A stretch of DNA of 64,000 bases from assembly GCA_963576725.1 (NCBI GenBank), contig OY755244.1:38795855-38859854 (forward strand), in the 5' to 3' direction. Both the position numbers and the translations under genes were made by a program. Source of the DNA: Azorinus chamasolen (lineage: Eukaryota; Mollusca; Bivalvia; Cardiida; Solecurtidae). The notes beneath the pieces were generated by a model that saw nothing but the letters and a program-made list of their open reading frames with translations, made no database searches and was not told the DNA's origin. Below, one piece after another: positions 10,476 through 21,236 of the stretch. The first letter of the stretch is position 1. Every line of letters begins with the position of its first letter.

Positions 10476-10836
10476 TACAGTGCTCCCTCACTACAACGGC
10501 GCTCTCAATAACTATTCCCTTCTTACAACAACGCATGTCACTGTTTCCGAAACAACAAGGCTCCAGAAACAACTTTTTTCATCGCATTTTCTGCATGCCT
10601 CCATCAAACCCTATGTTGTGACCACTCTTTAGAATCGTCACTCTGTGATTCTAAAGAGTGGTCACAACATAGGGTTTGATGGAGGCATAACGGTTTTAGT
10701 TCTCGAAATACACCTTATCTGGGGACTGCAAACAAGCTAATTGTGTTTGATTTTCCCTCCCTATAACAACTCCCTCTGAACAACACATACAACCTTCGTA
10801 TCCCAGAGGGTGTCGTTGTAGAGAGGGAGCACTGTA
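10476..10836 (+). mobile_element. TACAGTGCTCCCTC element carrying an H palindrome
   Basis: The ends are TACAGTGCTCCCTCACTACA and, inverted, TACAGTGCTCCCTCTCTACA, so TIRs of at least 24 bp with TA borders (pogo-like, inference). The centre (10596-10687) is a perfect 41 bp-arm, 10 nt-loop palindrome beginning TGCCTCCATCAAACCC. The same palindrome type (H) stands alone at 20526, 36420, 43010 and 58934. There is no ORF. Confidence 0.75.
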
Positions 10837-11117
10837 CAATATAATTGCAAAATGATTGGCATAGAGACGAAAGTTGAGCTTTTACTACTCATCTTCATCC
10901 AACTCACTAGCCATGAATTAATGTTTGTTTTAAGTCAGACGTAAGTATTGTGTTTTATCGCAAACTTTCACAACCCCGTGGGCAAATTGCATTTTTATCG
11001 ATATTAGATGCTGCGCCGTTAGATAGTCAATATAAATTTAACTATTTGCACGATAAAACAGCAATCGTTTTGCAGAATACCTATCCCATATCGAATTCAC
11101 GGGACTTATGATAATTC

Positions 11118-11343
11118 TTAACCCTTCGCTTGCTATTCAGGTCAATATACCTACCTGTAAATAGTGAAGACCCAGATGGGCCAGGGTCTGCACTATTTAC
11201 AAGTTGACTGTGCAACCAGTGCACTCCACAGCAGTGATTGCACAGCGAAATACTTGTACACAGTGAAGATATATATAATTATACAGCAGGGCATTGGTAA
11301 AGAAGGGGAAATGTTTTTTAAAATTCAGCAAGAGAAGGGTAAA
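11118..11343 (+). mobile_element. Family A MITE, copy A4, hairpin apex deleted
   Basis: TTAACCCTTCGCTTGCT starts the copy and AGCAAGAGAAGGGTAA ends it. In place of the hairpin only GAAGACCCAGATGGGCCAGG remains, so the whole apex and inner arms are gone while the outer arms and both flanks are kept. Confidence 0.8.
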
Positions 11344-11740
11344 TAATAGTAAATGTTGCAGATATAGATAAGAAAATGTATCATTTGGTTTCAAGATGCG
11401 TGTATTCTAGCAAATGTTGAACATTGTATCTTTAGTTAGTTCGTATTATTAAGTTTAATCAGTTATGTGATATTTAACTCGTCTACAAAATGCTTTACTC
11501 TTAATTCGTTCTCCTCAACACCTCAACACCTGACGTTTTACAACTATCTAAAATTGACATATTTTCAGCGAGAGAATAGTTAATAGCTTTGTCGAAAGGG
11601 TTAAGTGTTAGAAATCTGCAAGCACGCGTGCATGCACACAAACACAGTCACGTTAATTCTCAGGACAGTTTCCTCCTTCAAAAGGCTAGTATATAAGCTC
11701 TTTTTGTCGAAATCTTCAAGTGAACTATGGTAAAGTATCG

Positions 11741-12202
11741 CCAGGTGCGGATCCAGGATTTCATATTAGGGGGGGTAGAATATTTTTGGAGGGGGGCGTA
11801 GATTTTTATGTTTTATGAAATAAATAAATAAATAGTGTGTTTGTAATATATGTTGAAAAAGAGCTTAATTGGGTGAGGGAAATAAAACACTCCTACTAAA
11901 TCATTGTTTTATTTATTTTTAGTAGATACACCGACCACTAAATAACATGAATTATTTTGTGTTAAATGCAGGTGGGTGCTTAAAGCAATGTGAAAGTAAA
12001 ACAGAACGCTCCTATGGGAGCGTTCTGTTTTACTTTCACTTTGCTTTAAGCAGCCACCTGCTCTAAATACCAACTAATTAACACAATTAAGTGGTCGTTA
12101 TAGAGAGGTTTTACTGTATTTTAGATCTAAAATATTACTAAAAATGTTTTGGCATTTTTAGGGGGCGTACGCCGGCTCCTCCCCCTCTAAATCCGCGCCT
12201 GG
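11741..12202 (+). mobile_element. Element F, copy 2, with near-complete family E core
   Basis: CCAGGTGCGGATCCAGGATT opens it and AAATCCGCGCCTGG closes it. Within it (about 11930-12118) lies a family E foldback whose hairpin at 11968-12062 has apex GAACGCTCCTATGGGAGCGTTC. The right E end GAGAGGTTTTACTGTA is intact, while the matching left TACAGT end is not visible. Confidence 0.7.
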
Positions 12203-13582
12203 TCGCAATTATTAATTGGTATTGCGTTTAACCCTTTCAGTGAGGGAAACATGTCACTAACGCCCTTTGCAAATAGTGCGTGCATACCCTGATGATAGGG
12301 CTCCTAGAGAAGTGTCGATTCAGTTCGATTAAGTACATGTATTTCTTCCCTACAGGGCCATTTTTGCGAAAAATTCCGTCTATATATTTCAAGTTGATCA
12401 CTACTTCAAGTTATTCACCATTCATAGTAATATTAATACTGGTGTCTATTGAACTGTTGATCATAATCACATTTGACTTGACAGTGCTAAATGACATTCA
12501 TGCTACAATATGTGGGTAGTGTTACTGTACTTTGTTGTTAATTGGAGCCATGATGGCGATGCCTTCGGCAAATCGGATTTTGCATATAGAATATCTATAA
12601 CTGGAACGAAGGGCGGCCCCTGTATTAATTTAAATACTTTTTATTTTGATTTGTAACTATTCATGTCAATCCAATCTCGTTACGGTATTTTAGTGTCACA
12701 TGCCGTTATAGTAGCACTACAGCTCATGCATATAGGATATGTCATGAGTTCAGAAATAACGTTATTTAGCTCGCCAAAGGCTCGCTTCATGACTTTATTT
12801 TCTGGACTCGTTTAAGAAAAAGTTTATCTCAAATGAAAACTCGTGACAGATTCATTTTTTTCACATAACTAACGTTTTTATGTAAATGTACATGTTTGTT
12901 TGATTTCCCCATGAATAGGAATCGTGTGAGGTCAATCATGTGACGTCATATATTATACTATACATGTTAGATATAAATAACTACGTTATGGAGACAAGCA
13001 AAGCTATGTGATAAAAGCTATTCTAGTGTGCAATGCTAGTGTTTTGTTCCTTTTAATAAATGGAAACAACAATATTTTATTTTATGGAGGGATCCATACT
13101 TATGTCTCGACACTTTCCTTCAGTCATACCCCTCCCTAGTGATTTGGCGTCTGTCGCGCCTCTGTTCCCCTGTGTAATCTTTCCATCTCCGATTTAGGGT
13201 CATACGTACAACTTAGGACATATAGTTTGCATTTGTCTGTCTGTTCGTACCTACGTCTACACTTCCATATGCTAAAAAAGTCCCCAATTCTTGAAGAATG
13301 AACTGCTACGATACAGATCTTTTGGAATAATGTCATAAATTCACAGATGGTCTACACCATTGATTATGTATACCGTACCATTTACCATTTATAAGCCAAA
13401 TTTGTGAAAATAAATCATTGATAGAAAGTGACTTCATATCCACGACAACCATGCGTACAAAACTATAATTCGGTTTGTAGACAGGAAGGCAATACAGTTT
13501 AATTAGATATTTGGCGTAACGTAACATGCGAACTTATTGGAAAAATATATATAAAAACGTCCATTAACGGAAATTAAATTAA
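12203..13582. other. No recognisable feature
   Basis: Holds a degraded hairpin half near 12265-12300 (GCAAATAGTGCGTGCATACC, CTGATGATAGGGCTCC), the short inverted repeat AGCTCGCCAAAGGCTCGCTT near 12765, and otherwise sequence I do not recognise. Several 60-80 codon ORFs show no motifs. Confidence 0.4.
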
Positions 13583-14091
13583 ACTAGAAACTTGTGTCTG
13601 TAAGACACAGCGATGCCCCCGTGGTGATGCTTGCCTAGCTAGCTGCACGTAAAATTCATTTGACCTTGACCTTGGGCTTGCGGACAGCATAGACTGGGTG
13701 CGCATTGAAAGTATAGGTAGTGTTTAATGTGTATATGCAATTCCATGCTAATAGCTATAATAGTGATCAGTGAGATGTAAGACAATGACAAAAATGTGAC
13801 AACAAACTGCACGTAAATGTAACAACCAACTGCACGTACAATTTCCAAGTCATTTGACCTTGACCTTGGGCTTGCGGCAACATAGGTTGGGTGCCAAATG
13901 ATAGAGTAGGTGGCGAATGTGAAGTTTCATGTGTTTAAGTGTAGAATTTACTGACAAATAACACTTGAAAAAAACTGTGACAACCAACTGCGCATAAAAG
14001 CGTGACACACGGACAGACGGACGGACATGCGGACAGACAGACAGACAGATGGACGGACATGTGCAAAATTATCGTCAACGGGGGCATAAAA
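13583..14091 (+). mobile_element. CGATGCCCCC...GGGGGCAT non-autonomous repeat
   Basis: It opens with CACAGCGATGCCCCCGT and closes with ACGGGGGCATAAA, a short inverted pair. Inside, CATTTGACCTTGACCTTGGG occurs twice (about 13659 and 13852) and CCAACTGCACGTA-type blocks recur. It ends in a GACA/GACG tract (about 14007-14055). This layout is widespread in mollusc genomes as I remember it; the transposon class is not settled. Confidence 0.55.
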
Positions 14092-14457
14092 ATAAATATA
14101 TTAATAAAGGGTGTGGATGTATCAATAAGATGGTGTATGCGTTAAGTATATAAACTGCATGGTTTGTTTTTGTTTGTTTGTTGTTTTTAGCCGAGTGGGT
14201 ACGGTATAGGATACACTATGCTGGTTTTTTTTACGAAATGAATTAAATATTGTAATTCTTATTTTAGCGTCACGTATACGATTGTTTGTAAACCCTCGCG
14301 TGCTATCCACATTATATATATTTAGATTCTATGAAGAATGTTCTATTAAACCCCAGTATGTTAACCGCAATTACTTGGTTACTAACAACTTAGGAGTCAG
14401 GATAATACGTAAAGTATATCGGTGTCTCATCGCGATCCATGCTGGCTCGTATTATGC
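14092..14457. other. No recognisable feature
   Basis: AT-rich sequence with a GTTTGTTTTTGTTTG stretch near 14163 and no assignable element. Confidence 0.4.
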
Positions 14458-14600
14458 TTACCCTTTACATCATAAATACGCCTTTTCTACGCCTTTGCAA
14501 ACAGAGTAGACCCAGATCAGACGGCTCATATAGGAGCTGCCTGATCAGGGTCTGCTCTGTTTGTTTATGGTATAATATAGATACAAACATGTTGGCATTC
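14458..14600 (+). mobile_element. Family C' MITE, right side truncated
   Basis: CTTACCCTTTACATCATAAA resembles the C' left end. The hairpin at 14497-14562 (TGCAAACAGAGTAGACCC outward, GGCTCATATAGGAGC apex) is intact. The right body stops soon after GGTATAATATAGATACAAAC. Confidence 0.65.
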
Positions 14601-14689
14601 GAGAACTTAACTAACTCAAAATTAAGATTTGCAATTGGTGAGCCTTAATGTGCGGGAATCGAGTATAACTAGACATTTGTTAACTCTTC

Positions 14690-14938
14690 GCTTACTATTC
14701 ACGTCAATATACTATTGGTAAATAGTGAAGATCCAGATGAGACAGCTCCTGCAGGAGCTGTCTCATCTGGGTCTGCACTATTTACAAGTTGATTGTGCAA
14801 TCAGTGCACTCCACAGCAGTGATTGCACAGCGAAATAAGTGTACACCGTGACGATATATGTAATTATACAACAGGGCATGGGTAAAAAAAGGATAAATGT
14901 ACATTTTGTATTTTAAAATTCAGCAAGCGAAGGGTTAA
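14690..14938 (+). mobile_element. Family A hairpin MITE, copy A5
   Basis: TTAACTCTTCGCTTACTATT and CAGCAAGCGAAGGGTTAA are the ends, with TTAA on both sides. The hairpin at 14718-14785 differs from its siblings in that both arms read CCAGATGAGAC, so only the outer GAAGA/GCAGA mismatch and one more pair remain unpaired. Confidence 0.85.
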
Positions 14939-15607
14939 CTGTGTAGACATGGATCAATGAACTCATTAGGGCCTAAACGTGAAGTACACTGTTTGTCATA
15001 TACTTCATCTGTAGTGATAAATAGGAGCCGTCTTAACTGGTACTACTCTGTATGCACATGTGTGAAAAGACGTTTATATTCGGAAATGGTCAATTAATAT
15101 TCAGAAAGGGGAGCCAGTTTGAATTATTCAGTAGATTAAAGGTAAATAAAAGAATACATTTTCAACGGGAAATTGCAAAGAGCAAATACATAGACCAGTC
15201 AACAGGTCATAAATGCAGCGTTTATGTGAAATAGCGCAAACCAAGTTAAAACGCGGAATTATTATGCTTGAAAATCCTTCGTATTTATTTCAATGTTTTA
15301 TAATCGTATAAACTTAGCGCAGTAGTATTTTAGATTTCTGTAAAGACGAAAGAGAGCATTGGCTTTCGTAAATGTTTTTCAGTTTTCTAATTAAACACAC
15401 GTCATCATGTTTAGTACTTATTAATAATTTGTAATATGAAATGACAGCAGTCCGTATTTTTCTCCAGTTGTTCTGATTTATAGGTAATAGTCTGGAACAT
15501 TTGCAAACACATATCCTTGATAAAATTTGATATATAAAATAGTTTACCCACCAATGCGTTTTATTAAAATATAGTGATGCTGACTTTCACGGGCAATCAA
15601 CCAACTA
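14939..15607. other. No recognisable feature
   Basis: AT-rich DNA with one degraded half-hairpin motif near 15018-15050 (AGGAGCCGTCTTAACTGGTA). No gene recognised. Confidence 0.4.
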
Positions 15608-15615
15608 ATGCTGAT

Positions 15616-15734
15616 TACTGGCACTTGATCGAAACTGACTATAGGTGTGTTATATAATAGTCATATCATATCATGTGTATTAATGTACTAGTTGCTATAA
15701 ATAAACTATAGTCTTTTTCTATCAAGTGCCAGTG
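15616..15734 (+). mobile_element. 119 bp MITE with 8 bp target duplication
   Basis: The inverted ends TACTGGCACTTGATCGAAAC and CACTGGCACTTGATAGAAAA (right end complemented) match over about 28 bp. ATGCTGAT lies directly outside both ends (15608-15615 and 15735-15742). An 8 bp duplication is typical of hAT elements. The interior is AT-rich and non-coding. Confidence 0.75.
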
Positions 15735-15750
15735 ATGCTGATGTGCGCAA

Positions 15751-15982
15751 TTAACCCATTCCCTGATATTGACGACTTTTGTCGACTCTGTAAAAGTCAC
15801 TTTGTAAAATCATTGAGATAAATAGAGCATTTGCTCCTATAGGAGCAAATGCTCTGTTTATCACAATGATTTCAAACTACAATTTTTTAAAACAATTCTC
15901 TTCTCTATTTAATGCTCCTTTTCGGTAGATTTATTCAAAGAGGTTATATCTAAAAAAAATAGTCTATGAGGTAATGGGTTAA
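15751..15982 (+). mobile_element. Family B hairpin MITE, copy B3
   Basis: TTAACCCATTCCCTGATA and ATGAGGTAATGGGTTAA are the ends. The hairpin at 15807-15872 has apex TTTGCTCCTATAGGAGCAAA. It begins 9 bases after the MITE at 15616-15734. Confidence 0.85.
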
Positions 15983-16127
15983 ATGATAATTTAAAAAAAA
16001 ATACAATTGTGCTTAATTCAATGACAAAATATGCAATCTTTGTGTTTCAAACTAGAAACCGTCATTCCGATGAAACAAACATGTGCACATGTTCAATCCT
16101 TATTGGTCATGGGCCAAGAATATGATC

Positions 16128-16200
16128 CATTTACAAACATCATAGACTCGGATCAAAGGACTCCTGAGGGAGTCCTTTTATTAGGGTCTGTACTGTCATC
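16128..16200 (+). repeat. Isolated hairpin remnant
   Basis: AAGGACTCCTGAGGGAGTCCTT is the apex and ATAGACTC/CAGACCC (complemented) the outer arms. The apex differs from all other families, but the one-arm T, one-arm C mismatch beside AGAC is kept. Confidence 0.55.
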
Positions 16201-16617
16201 ACAAACATTTTTATTCAGTGATAAAGTTTGATACAACTTTTTGTTTACTTCATATTCAGAAAGGGATGAACATGTTTTTATTCATCAGATTAAGGACTTT
16301 GCTAATGAAGGACTATGCATTGCAATTACTGGAATTAAAGACAAGGAATTTAGCCTTACATAACATCAGATACAAAACACACTTTTATACACATGCGCTG
16401 TCATGCCAGTTTCTGATGACATACATTTTATATTGGGATTGTTTGATAGAACGTGTTAAAGTAGTAACTTTGTGTTTGAGTACATTCTCAGATCTAAACA
16501 CCGCTAACCCAATAATCTAGTAGTTATCAATTATTGCCTTGGTCCAAACCTATTCATTCTATACATACCGTATAGTTGACAAAGGAGTGGTAACCAGAGA
16601 CATCGACTGTTACACTG
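16201..16617. other. No recognisable feature
   Basis: A 100-codon ORF (16218-16520) has no recognisable motif and low-complexity hydrophobic content. I do not call it a gene. Confidence 0.35.
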
Positions 16618-16883
16618 TTAACCCTTCGCTTGCTAAATTTTAAAATACATTTCCCCTTCTTTACCCATGCCCTGTTATATAATTACATATATCTTCACTG
16701 TGTACAAGTATTTCGCTGTACAATCACTGATGTGGAGTGCACTGGATGTGGAGTGCACTGGTTGCACAATCAATTTGTAAATAGTGCAGACCATGATGAG
16801 ACAGCTCCTGCAGGAGCTGTCTCATCTGGGTCTTCACTATTTACAGGTTGGTATATTGACGTGAATAGCAAGCGAAGGGTTAA
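16618..16883 (-). mobile_element. Family A hairpin MITE, copy A6
   Basis: TTAACCCTTCGCTTGCTAAA is on the left and AGCAAGCGAAGGGTTAA on the right. The hairpin at 16777-16844 is near perfect. A 16 bp internal tandem duplication (GATGTGGAGTGCACTG twice, near 16730-16761) distinguishes this copy and explains its extra length. Confidence 0.85.
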
Positions 16884-16937
16884 TAAGTTTCCTTTGCAAA
16901 TACATAAAATCAATTAATTTCTATATATAGTAGAATT

Positions 16938-17132
16938 TGTCTTAAGCGACCATTAAATGGAGTCTTACTTTAAATTTCTAAACCAGGTGTTAGCTGAAGG
17001 CAGGACAAGCGTAATACACAATGGGAGCTTTCTATAATATCACTTTTACCCTGCATTAAGCAACAACCCGCTTTTTAATACTCCTATGTTCAATAAATAA
17101 AAGACCGCTAAAGACAGGTCCTAATGTACTCT
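16938..17132 (+). mobile_element. Family G MITE, diverged
   Basis: CCAGGTGTTAGCTGAAGGCA on the left pairs imperfectly with GCATTAAGCAACAACCCGC on the right around GGGAGCTTTC. CTTAAGCGACCATT and GACCGCTAAAGACAGG are the eroded ends. Confidence 0.5.
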
Positions 17133-18003
17133 ATAACCATAGTCAAGCTACTTTGACATCAAGTAGCATTAGTTGCTGTTATTTCAGCAGTAAGTTAGTA
17201 CCTACTTACAGTGTCTTTAAACCAATCCATGTACAATGCAGAACACCAATTGGCACTGAAATGTTTCTATCACCCGTTGAGGATATTAGTGCAAAAATAT
17301 AATCTCACTTAAAAGATTGAATATAAATGTCATGTTTGCTATAAGTCCTACAGATCACCAAACACTATAAAACGCAATTTCCATGCAGTAAACTTTGTAC
17401 CGTGTTCGCCTCCTCCAAGACAAATTGATTCTGTTTTAAACACATTGTACAGAGGACATTGTACTCAATGGAACCGAATAAACACGTAAATGAATATGGC
17501 AAATCAGTCTTATTACGCATACTTGTTTCCAGAGAAATATATGCCAACCGAAACGAACACCTCAAATAGTTGTTAGTGGTTATAGCACTAGTCAATTGTT
17601 TTCCATAATAGATGTGTCTAAGGTGGTTTTCATGACACGATTTGCACTTATACATACAACTTAAATTATTATCCCGGATTTGGACATTTTTTTATTTTGT
17701 ATTTCATGTCAGAAAACAGATAAAAAATTGAACTTGACTAGGTATCTCGTGTCATGATTAGTCATCAAACAACGGCTAACACACGCTCAATTAAAAGCTG
17801 CTCATATCGGAGCGTAAAAGGTGTTTCGAGTGCATACCGGTCCCAACCATGTTTAACACCCACTTTATCCGAGTAAGGGATAAGTCGGAATCAAATTCAC
17901 ACTGAAAGTAAAGTACATTCAAAGCTGGACATTACACGTTTGAATTATAACACTCTAGTTTAACAATGGAATACTACACAACCAATGGCAACGTATTATT
18001 CGA
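17133..18003. other. No recognisable feature
   Basis: Contains a 96-codon minus-strand ORF (17365-17655) without motifs. No repeat assigned. Confidence 0.35.
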
Positions 18004-18110
18004 TTTTGACCCATGATCTGTGACGTTTAGGACGTGTCCACCAGTAGACGTAAAACCAGGTATTTGTTCCGGAGTTACCTGTGATTTTACAGACCTGTAA
18101 TTAGCATATT
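18004..18110 (+). repeat. Inverted repeat N, left arm
   Basis: TTTGACCCATGATCTGTGAC through GACCTGTAATTAGCATAT matches the complement of 18652-18775. Shared landmarks are TTAGGAC(A/G)(A/T)GTCCACC and ATTTGTTCCGGAGTTACCTG. Arms of ~105 bp enclose element J1 and a family G element. Confidence 0.65.
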
Positions 18111-18127
18111 AGCAAGTAGGAATGGCC

Positions 18128-18366
18128 TGTCGTTTTTATTTATAGATTTGGTCTTTTCCAAACTGTTCCATTCTATACAAAAGGGTTTTGCTTAAACTGA
18201 CGAGCGAATTTCTCGTGCAGTTGGTTAGACTCGAAGTCCGATTGACTATACAGTGAAGTGATTGAATTAAATAGTATAAGTTGAAATAGTCGGTGAAATA
18301 CTGAGTTCACCTAATTCAATGATGGTTTTATCCCAATCTACGGGTCATCTATAAATAAAAACGACA
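18128..18366 (+). mobile_element. Element J, copy 1 (uninterrupted)
   Basis: The ends TGTCGTTTTTATTTATAGAT and ATCTATAAATAAAAACGACA are exact inverted repeats of 20 bp. The interior (TTCCATTCTATACAAAAGGG..., AGTCCGATTGACTATACAG..., TCCCAATCTACGGGTC) is non-coding. A second copy at 24334-24757 is split by a family A MITE. Confidence 0.75.
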
Positions 18367-18424
18367 TTATATTTCTATTATAGAAGTTGCAACCATTCTA
18401 AGTTATGGGTAAGTGGACAATGAT
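18367..18424 (+). repeat. Inverted repeat O, left arm
   Basis: TAGAAGTTGCAACCATTCTA and GGGTAAGTGGACA recur inverted at 18837-18896. The arms interleave with those of repeat N, so the block is not one simple foldback. Confidence 0.65.
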
Positions 18425-18464
18425 TGTCACACGAAGCTCGTAGTAATCGTGCATAATTAGTATA

Positions 18465-18658
18465 TACAGTAATACCCCGCTAAAACAACCATCTAAAAGA
18501 AGTATAATTCTGGGTGATAGATGCAGGTGGTAGCTTAATGCAGGACGAAAGTAATGCAGAAAGCTGCTAGAGGATTGCTGCTGCATTAAGCAGCCCCTGC
18601 TTATAAAGACACCCATGTTTATTCATTAAGTGGTCGCATTGGAGGGGTTCTATTGTAT
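18465..18658 (+). mobile_element. Family G MITE, copy with broken apex
   Basis: TACAGTAATACCCCGCTAAA and, inverted, TACAATAGAACCCCTCCAAT are the ends. The left hairpin arm GCAGGTGGTAGCTTAATGCA is well kept, while the right arm has lost about 20 bp around the apex (GCTGCTAGAGGATTGCTG). Confidence 0.75.
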
Positions 18659-18775
18659 ATGCTAATTACAGGTCTGTATAACGACAGGTAACTCCGGAAC
18701 AAATACATGGTTTGTGACGCGTTTTACATGTACCTCCACGGGTGGACTTGTCCTAAAGGTCACAGTTCACGGGTC
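18652..18775 (-). repeat. Inverted repeat N, right arm
   Basis: Complement of 18004-18110: ATATGCTAATTACAGGTCTG through AAGGTCACAGTTCACGGGTC. Confidence 0.65.
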
Positions 18776-18836
18776 AACATAGAACTATAACGGCTAATAT
18801 ATATAATACTAACACTGCGCGATTACCATGAGCTTC

Positions 18837-18896
18837 TTGGGACAAGCAGTGTCCACTTACCCATAAATTAGAATGGTTGCAACTTCTATAAATAGA
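18837..18896 (-). repeat. Inverted repeat O, right arm
   Basis: GTCCACTTACCCATAAATTA and GAATGGTTGCAACTTCTATA are the complement of 18367-18424, with about four differences. Confidence 0.65.
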
Positions 18897-19418
18897 AAAG
18901 TGCAGTCATGGCTCAGGGATCGAAATCGAACTATACAAATGAATATGATGTTGTTGTTGCGCACATTCTGGGTTTTACCGGATTTAATTCTTTTAATATT
19001 AACACAACACTTCTACTCAATGTCCTATCCGCTGAACGTTTTACTCAATTAAAGAATTTTCTGACAGTGTTAAAACAGCTTTGACACTGACGAGACACAA
19101 AATTGCCCTGCATTTTAGCTGGGTTATAACTGCTTACAAGTGTCAGCAAGATTTCTATGAATAAGAAGAGTGTTAGATTGAAACCTGCTAGAGTATTTGA
19201 AATGACAAAGAGTGCAAACTCTCTCGGAGCCCCGATATGGGTCTACACTATTTACAAATAACAACCAATGCGTGTCCCGGGTTGAAAGAGTTAAAGACAT
19301 ATTGTCCTGCTAATTTATTTACGAATCAAATATAAGAAAGGAACAGACGATTGTGCCCCTAATAACTAATTGGAAACGTTTAACCGCGGACACATTATGT
19401 GCGTCTAGAGAAAACATA
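18897..19418. other. Mostly unassigned; one hairpin half
   Basis: Near 19209-19265, AGTGCAAACTCTCTCGGAGC and GGGTCTACACTATTTAC look like a decayed K/A-type hairpin without its left arm. The rest is unrecognised. Confidence 0.35.
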
Positions 19419-19659
19419 TTTACCATTTCTCTCGTATAAACGCATTTGCAAACAGAGTAGACCCAGATCAGACGGCTTCTATAGGAGCCGTCTGATCAGG
19501 GTCTGCTCTGTTTGCTAATGGAATTTGAAAGTGCTGTTTCTTTACTTTCTAAAATGGCTACAATTTTCCACCTTCCATATTTAGTACTAACTATTTTGTC
19601 CATGAATATTCAATAGATATTGAAATTTGGAATAAACATAGAACAGGAAAAGGGTTTAA
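19419..19659 (+). mobile_element. Family C hairpin MITE, copy C1
   Basis: TTTACCATTTCTCTCGTATA and GAACAGGAAAAGGGTTTAA are the ends. The hairpin at 19448-19515 runs GCAAACAGAGTAGACCC to GGGTCTGCTCTGTTTGC with apex GGCTTCTATAGGAGCC. The right body (TGCTGTTTCTTTACTTTCTA, GAATATTCAATAG) is shared with 6818-7003 and 62979-63215. Confidence 0.8.
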
Positions 19660-20525
19660 AACACGTTGGTAGAGGACAGATAACCCTTCTTTACAATGTT
19701 ATAATTGCGTACTTACAAAGACATTCATAGGAAACACACCGACTATTTTAAATAAATTGACCATTGAATACAGTGTAGTTTAGTTTAGACATATTTTATT
19801 TCCATATTACTCTACTTCAATAATTTACTCAATTGCTTTAACCCGTACCCTGTTGAATATTCATGCAAGGAATAATTATATCATGTACAGTTATCCGCTT
19901 TATGATAGCATATGTATATAAGATTGAATTTGCATTATTGGAATTTGTACAGTGATATCTATTATGATTGCATGAGCAAACAAATCAGCTTTGATCCGAC
20001 GGTTTCAACATCTGGATCTTCTCTGTCTGTAAAGGTGTGCAAAGGCGTTTGCATAAGGGGGATGGTTTATCTACTTGGCAGAAATACCCAAAGAAGTTTT
20101 TTAAATAATCTAATTCTGCACTCTCTTTATATACGAGATCAATGTCTCTGCGAAACATTGAGATGACAGGAAATTAAATGTCAGTTTCAGACCGACAGCA
20201 ATGCCATATCAGTGTAGAGTGGAGTGACTTATATTTCTTCTAGTTGACGGAATGTTACCAACTACGTTTCGTTGATATATCATATCGCAGTTCTATAAAT
20301 GCTTTGTGAAACCACTCTGAACGCTGGATGACGTGCTCAGAAGAAACTTTTGTGAGAGGGAAAAGCTCATTTCTATCACAATGTCACATTTCAATATCAA
20401 CCCTTTGAATGCGGAAAACGAAAGTGTCGGCATTTGCAAACAGTTTACATTACTTGCCTTTCAGAGGAGTCGTTATGGCCTTACATAATCAGAGGTCCAG
20501 ATGCGTACATTGAACTATTTTTACT
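19660..20525. other. No recognisable feature
   Basis: An 84-codon ORF (19912-20166) lacks motifs. ATTTGCAAACAGTTTACATT near 20430 resembles a decayed hairpin arm. Confidence 0.35.
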
Positions 20526-20616
20526 TCTCCACCAAACCCTATGTTGTGACCACTCTTTAGAATCGTCTCTTCGAGACGATTCTAAAGAGTGGTCACAACA
20601 TTCGGTTTGGTGGAGA
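20526..20616 (+). repeat. H palindrome, copy 2
   Basis: TCTCCACCAAACCCTATGTT through AACATTCGGTTTGGTGGAGA, with the centre GTCTCTTCGAGAC. The arms are about 43 bp with one or two mismatches. The ORFs found on both strands here are mirror products of the palindrome. Confidence 0.8.
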
Positions 20617-20859
20617 AATGACGATTTTAGTATTTGAGGAGGCACACTTACATGTTGATCTGCATAATATAATAGAAAGGCTATAGCTAAACACGTATGA
20701 GTCATTCCACTTTGAATATTCAGCATCAAATGGTTAAATTAAAACAGATAATTGTATATTATAAGCAGGACGTCAATCATGTTTGACTAGTTTGAATTAT
20801 TCGGACACCCATTTTCCGTTCTCTACCTACTGTAAAACTGGATGTGTCAATTTGCACCA

Positions 20860-20945
20860 GTTTGAATAATTTACGTTAGACCAACATAGTCGCAAACATT
20901 GTACACCCTGATCAAACCGCTCCTTCGGGGGTACCTTGTTCTGTA
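20860..20945 (+). repeat. Decayed hairpin MITE
   Basis: GCAAACATTGTACACCCTGA and AAACCGCTCCTTCGGGGGTA look like the left arm and apex of a C/K-type hairpin; the right arm is absent. Confidence 0.4.
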
Positions 20946-21091
20946 TTCGCATCATTTTCTTAAGTTTGCCTTTCGGATAATTAAGATAAAAACCACTAGA
21001 TGCTAGAGTGCATTTTGTATGAGTGCACTGCGAAAATACTAATGCGGCATTGATTTACAAATCTAGTTATGATCATATGCGAGATATATAG

Positions 21092-21236
21092 AGGATCTTA
21101 CATGAGTGTTCTTGATTATTGGATTTATTAAATGAGTCTTTTTGAAGCGATAGAAAACGAGCTTTAGCGAGTTTTTTATCGTTTTAAAAAGACGAATTTA
21201 ATAAATCCAATAATCATGAACACGAATGCAAGATTC
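21092..21236 (+). repeat. 145 bp foldback
   Basis: The left arm (AGGATCTTACATGAGTGTTC, TTATTGGATTTATTAAATGA) is mirrored by ATTTAATAAATCCAATAATC...GCAAGATTCT. The arms are about 68 bp with roughly ten mismatches. The centre is ACGAGCTTTAGCGAGT. It could fold as RNA or be a MITE; no target duplication is clear. Confidence 0.6.

Noticed and set aside
16218..16520. 100-codon ORF as a small secreted protein
   Set aside because: No signal peptide, cysteine pattern or homology recognised, and no flanking exon signals.
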